Shown in pieces: positions 62,698-64,000 of a DNA stretch of 64,000 nt; position 1 is the first letter of the stretch; each line of letters opens with the position of its first letter. The stretch is from Myxococcota bacterium (GTDB taxonomy: Bacteria > Myxococcota > JAJVIH01). The position numbers and the translations under genes were made by a program. The notes under the pieces were generated by a model. That model saw only the letters and a list, made by a program, of their open reading frames with translations. It was not told the DNA's origin and did no database searches. The DNA lies in contig JAJVIH010000047.1 of NCBI GenBank assembly GCA_022072125.1, forward strand, positions 1 to 64,000. The letters are read 5' to 3'.

Positions 62698-63362
62698 GGC
62701 GAGGCGTCTCCGGCGGGCGTCGCGGCGGCTCCATCGCCGGCGCCCGCGTCCGCGGCGGAAAAATCGCAGCGTGTTCCTTCCCGCACCGCACCGAAGGTTC
62801 CCTGCAACTCAATGGAAATGGGGCCATCCAGGCCGGTGATTCTGGCCTCTTTCAGCGCGAGTCCAATCAGGCCGCGAAAGCAGTTGCTGGTCAGAATCTG
62901 CGCGTCGAGGGTGATGTCCGCGTCAGCGTCCCCGGCGAGCATGGCGGAGAAGCTTTTGGGTATCTTCAGCCCGATGGCCGATCCCTTGAACGCGCCGGAG
63001 GCGGAAACCGCCGCGGGCTGGGCGAAACGCGGGCCGGAAGCCGATGGCTGGGACGGATCGCGCAACTCCGCGTCCACGGTGGCGGAGCCGGAGGAAATCT
63101 CGCCGCTTTGGGTCATCAATCCCAGGAATTTCGCCGGAATCGGCGCCTGGGGATCGGTGGGGTTGACGATCTCCCCCGTAATCACGAACGAACCGGTGAT
63201 ATTGGCGCCTTCGCTGGCCTGGCCATCGGGACGCTCCACGGCCGCCACGGGACCGAGCACTTCCCTGGGCGCGGGATTGGGCAGGTCCGACCCGGGCGGT
63301 GTTTCCGCGACGCAGGCGGCGACAGCCAGAAAACTGAACAATGGCGGAAGGAGTTGGCGCAT
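62694..63362 (-). CDS. Lipoprotein upstream of FadL
   Basis: The 222-residue lipoprotein (ATG 63362) has a lipobox ending LAVAAC. A short Pro/Ala-rich stretch precedes a beta-rich body with two Cys (SNCFRG, GTRCDFSA) and an Ala/Gly/Asp tail. The in-frame ATG at 63461 would add an Arg-rich 33-residue leader, so it is rejected. It is coupled to fadL by a 4-nt overlap. It might handle the ligand delivered by the barrel, but no family was recognised. Confidence 0.8.
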   Translation of the reverse strand: MRQLLPPLFSFLAVAACVAETPPGSDLPNPAPREVLGPVAAVERPDGQASEGANITGSFVITGEIVNPTDPQAPIPAKFLGLMTQSGEISSGSATVDAELRDPSQPSASGPRFAQPAAVSASGAFKGSAIGLKIPKSFSAMLAGDADADITLDAQILTSNCFRGLIGLALKEARITGLDGPISIELQGTFGAVREGTRCDFSAADAGAGDGAAATPAGDASP

Positions 63363-63503
63363 CGGTCTTCGGAGTCCGGGCTTCCGGTTGGGGATGCGCC
63401 AGTATTCCGCGCCCCTGGGTCTCCGGTCAAACCGGACCAAGTTCAATTTGGTCCGGACCACATGGCCACGCCCGGAATATCGCGCCGGAACGTTGCAGGG
63501 GGG

Positions 63504-64000
63504 CTATTTCCCCATTTTCAGGCTGCCGCCGTCATCTTCGGGCGGCGCGCCCTCGTCGCCCATTTTCATGCCGCCCAGCGAGGGAATCAGTTCGCGCAGA
63601 AAATCGGGAATGGCGTCAGCCTTGCGTTCGCCCGCAATGGCGTAACCCAGCAGGCGGATGAAGTCCGTGAGGCGTGGGCCGTCGTCATCCAGCAAGCCTG
63701 CCTGCATGTCGGTCCAGGAGGACTCCATGGATTCCAGATTCGCCTTGTGTTCCCTGGCCAGGGTGTCAAGGGCGTCGCGGATATGGAGAAAGCGGGACCA
63801 CGCGGCTTCGGCCGGCCCCTTGTAGGCGCGGACAACCATGGCGGCGAGCCAGACATCCAGATTCTGCTCTCCAAAGGTGGAAATATCTCCAGCCAGCTTT
63901 TTCAGGGAAGCTTCGTGCGCGTCCGCTTCGGCGGCGATCACGGTGAGGAATTTTTTCTGCTTCTCCAGTTCGTTGGCGACATTGCTCTTGAGCCGGGAGA
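63504..64000 (-). CDS. Helix-rich protein of unknown function, 5' part cut by the window edge
   Basis: The frame is open to the right edge, so the start lies beyond 64000; a GTG at 63941 is internal to an uninterrupted frame. The visible ~165 residues are mostly charged helix (LKSNVANELEKQKKF, then LAREHKANLESMESSW) ending with a Gly/Met/Asp-rich tail. No family was recognised. It lies 141 bp upstream of the lipoprotein gene on the same strand. Confidence 0.65.
   Translation of the reverse strand, partial: SRLKSNVANELEKQKKFLTVIAAEADAHEASLKKLAGDISTFGEQNLDVWLAAMVVRAYKGPAEAAWSRFLHIRDALDTLAREHKANLESMESSWTDMQAGLLDDDGPRLTDFIRLLGYAIAGERKADAIPDFLRELIPSLGGMKMGDEGAPPEDDGGSLKMGK

Noticed and set aside
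1-64000. tRNA, rRNA, riboswitch, insertion sequence, phage or plasmid-origin genes
   Set aside because: None was recognised when reading the intergenic regions. A tRNAscan/Infernal run would be needed to exclude small RNAs.

Overview
The window is high-GC, gene-dense bacterial chromosome and most likely comes from a member of Myxococcota (the former Deltaproteobacteria). The evidence is a MYXO-CTERM-like sorting tail (GCGC-like motif, Trp-rich hydrophobic segment, RRRR) on a 1188-residue protein with MopE-type DNDCDG repeats, a eukaryotic-like Ser/Thr kinase, several lipoproteins with Asp/Gly/Ala/Pro/Thr-rich stalks, and a ferrochelatase with an internal Cys cluster. I found no rRNA, tRNA, CRISPR array, IS element or phage gene. 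Most genes sit in tight co-directional runs with ATGA, TGATG or TTGA start/stop overlaps.

Layout: 1-5.7 kb holds a lipoprotein with tandem terminators, orphan sulfate-permease subunits cysT/cysW, and a beta-carbonic anhydrase with a SulP anion transporter (probably bicarbonate uptake). 6.2-11 kb holds a coupled pair: a tandem CAP/SCP secreted protein and a 1037-residue protein in which I recognise an interrupted class III nucleotide-cyclase-like domain. 11.2-14.4 kb is an epimerase-rluD-rlmI run. 14.4-18.5 kb has two divergent lipoproteins, one with five Ig-like domains and a propeller. 18.5-20.5 kb is a three-gene cassette on the minus strand: a membrane protein with a Cys/Gly-rich C-terminal tail, a DUF692 (MbnB/TglH-type) enzyme and a small SCO6045-like partner. 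20.9-24.7 kb has a Ser/Thr kinase and an ECF sigma / anti-sigma / CpxP-like stress module. 25.8-29.4 kb is the VWA-MopE surface protein.

29.5-35 kb is yajC-secD-secF-recJ. 35.4-43.7 kb is alaC, hemH, a tetrahaem cytochrome c with the System II maturation genes resB-ccsA, then engB, a SurA-like chaperone and rimI. 44-49.6 kb (minus) is DUF4159, a VWA/amidotransferase-like membrane protein, rarA and an SGNH hydrolase. 49.7-51.3 kb is an aldehyde dehydrogenase, diverging from a large zinc-ribbon/GYF/TPR protein coupled to trmJ. 55.5-61 kb is a coupled operon of namZ, a 5'-nucleotidase-like/beta-barrel fusion, a guanidino-modifying enzyme and an alpha/beta hydrolase. 61.4-64 kb has fadL, a lipoprotein and a gene cut by the right edge.

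The best candidates for an undescribed system are the DUF692 cassette (18518-20500), where the Cys/Gly-rich tail looks like a built-in peptide substrate; the interrupted cyclase-like protein with its CAP partner (6201-10975); and the 5'-nucleotidase-like/barrel fusion that has lost several metal ligands (56651-59197). All functional statements rest on reading motifs by eye, without database searches.
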